A stretch of DNA of 64,000 nucleotides from positions 2,232,001 to 2,296,000 of the forward strand of contig JALKFA010000001.1 of the NCBI GenBank assembly GCA_024169445.1, written 5' to 3'. Shown piece after piece: positions 63,901-64,000 of this stretch. The position numbers were made by a program, and so were the translations under genes. The stretch comes from Buttiauxella agrestis ATCC 33320 (GTDB lineage Bacteria > Pseudomonadota > Gammaproteobacteria > Enterobacterales > Enterobacteriaceae). Position 1 is the stretch's first letter; every line of letters begins with the position of its first letter. Below the pieces are notes generated by a model that saw only the letters and a program-made list of their open reading frames with translations, was not told the DNA's origin and made no database searches.

Positions 63901-64000
63901 ATGAAAAAGCCGAAGATTGGGTTCATTGGCCTAGGCCTAATGGGTAGTAATATGGTTCAATGCCTGCAAGATAATGGCTTCGAGTTAAAAGTGATGGATC
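63901..64000 (+). CDS. Beta-hydroxyacid dehydrogenase family (3-hydroxyisobutyrate dehydrogenase-like), 5' end only
   Basis: The window ends after 33 codons (MKKPKIGFIGLGLMGSNMVQ...). GFIGLGLMGSNM is the NAD(P)-binding GxGxMG motif of the 6-phosphogluconate/3-hydroxyisobutyrate dehydrogenase superfamily. In an alginate island such an enzyme could reduce the open-chain ketouronate to 2-keto-3-deoxygluconate; one DEH reductase of Vibrio is, to my recollection, of this type. AAGGGG lies before the ATG. Function inferred from context only. Confidence 0.75.
   Translation, partial: MKKPKIGFIGLGLMGSNMVQCLQDNGFELKVMD

Overview
The window is chromosomal DNA from a member of the Enterobacteriaceae. 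The evidence is a run of genes that match E. coli genes in sequence, length and order: ybdK/mscM/ybdJ, the yahB-yahDEFG-IJ cluster with betT nearby, cadC-cadBA-dtpC-lysU, yoaC and yagEFGHI. REP-type palindromes of the enteric kind lie in several gaps. The genus cannot be settled from the sequence alone. No rRNA, tRNA, CRISPR array or intact mobile element was found.

Layout. (1) 0.2-3.1 kb: ybdK, mscM and ybdJ, a reshuffled version of the E. coli ybd neighbourhood. (2) 3.2-13.1 kb: LysR regulator yahB divergent from yahDEFG, an NCS2-like permease, yahI and yahJ. This looks like a complete uptake, ring-opening, carbamoyl-transfer and carbamate-kinase pathway for an unknown ureide-like compound, related to the allantoin-branch oxamate carbamoyltransferase. 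(3) 13.1-23.7 kb: a TrkG-type potassium transporter, a BhsA-like periplasmic protein, a five-gene operon (AI-2E-family permease, NodT-type outer-membrane lipoprotein, HlyD adaptor, DUF2955 membrane protein, small K+ channel) and betT. (4) 23.7-30.3 kb: a ROK repressor divergent from a sugar ABC importer with a PfkB kinase. (5) 30.6-39.5 kb: the acid-stress lysine decarboxylase system cadC-cadBA with dtpC and lysU. (6) 39.5-43.3 kb: DUF1176 and DUF1294 proteins, a second POT-family transporter and yoaC. (7) 43.6-50.7 kb: yagEFGH with the IclR regulator yagI (xylonate/xyloside catabolism; in E. coli K-12 this sits in prophage CP4-6). (8) 51.3-52.6 kb: a beta-barrel outer-membrane protein and a gutted IS3-family relic. 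(9) 53.0-64.0 kb: an AT-richer alginate-use island with KdgF, two tandem PL17 oligoalginate lyases, a ruined PL7 gene facing an intact exported PL7 lyase, an MFS transporter relic, a MATE-family transporter, a DgoR-like GntR regulator and the start of a beta-hydroxyacid dehydrogenase that continues past the window.

How the alginate island should work (inference): the exported PL7 enzyme cuts alginate into oligomers. These are taken up by an unidentified importer; the only MFS candidate here is a 57-residue stub and the MATE protein is an unexpected alternative. The two cytoplasmic PL17 enzymes release unsaturated uronate, KdgF linearises it, and the dehydrogenase at the window edge may reduce it to 2-keto-3-deoxygluconate. 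YagE, about 10 kb away, belongs to the aldolase family that splits that compound. A shared 8-mer, TTGTATTA in either orientation, lies upstream of kdgF, the PL17 pair, the PL7 unit, the MATE gene and the dehydrogenase, with a weaker copy before the GntR gene. It is the best candidate for the regulon operator and is the main new observation in the window.
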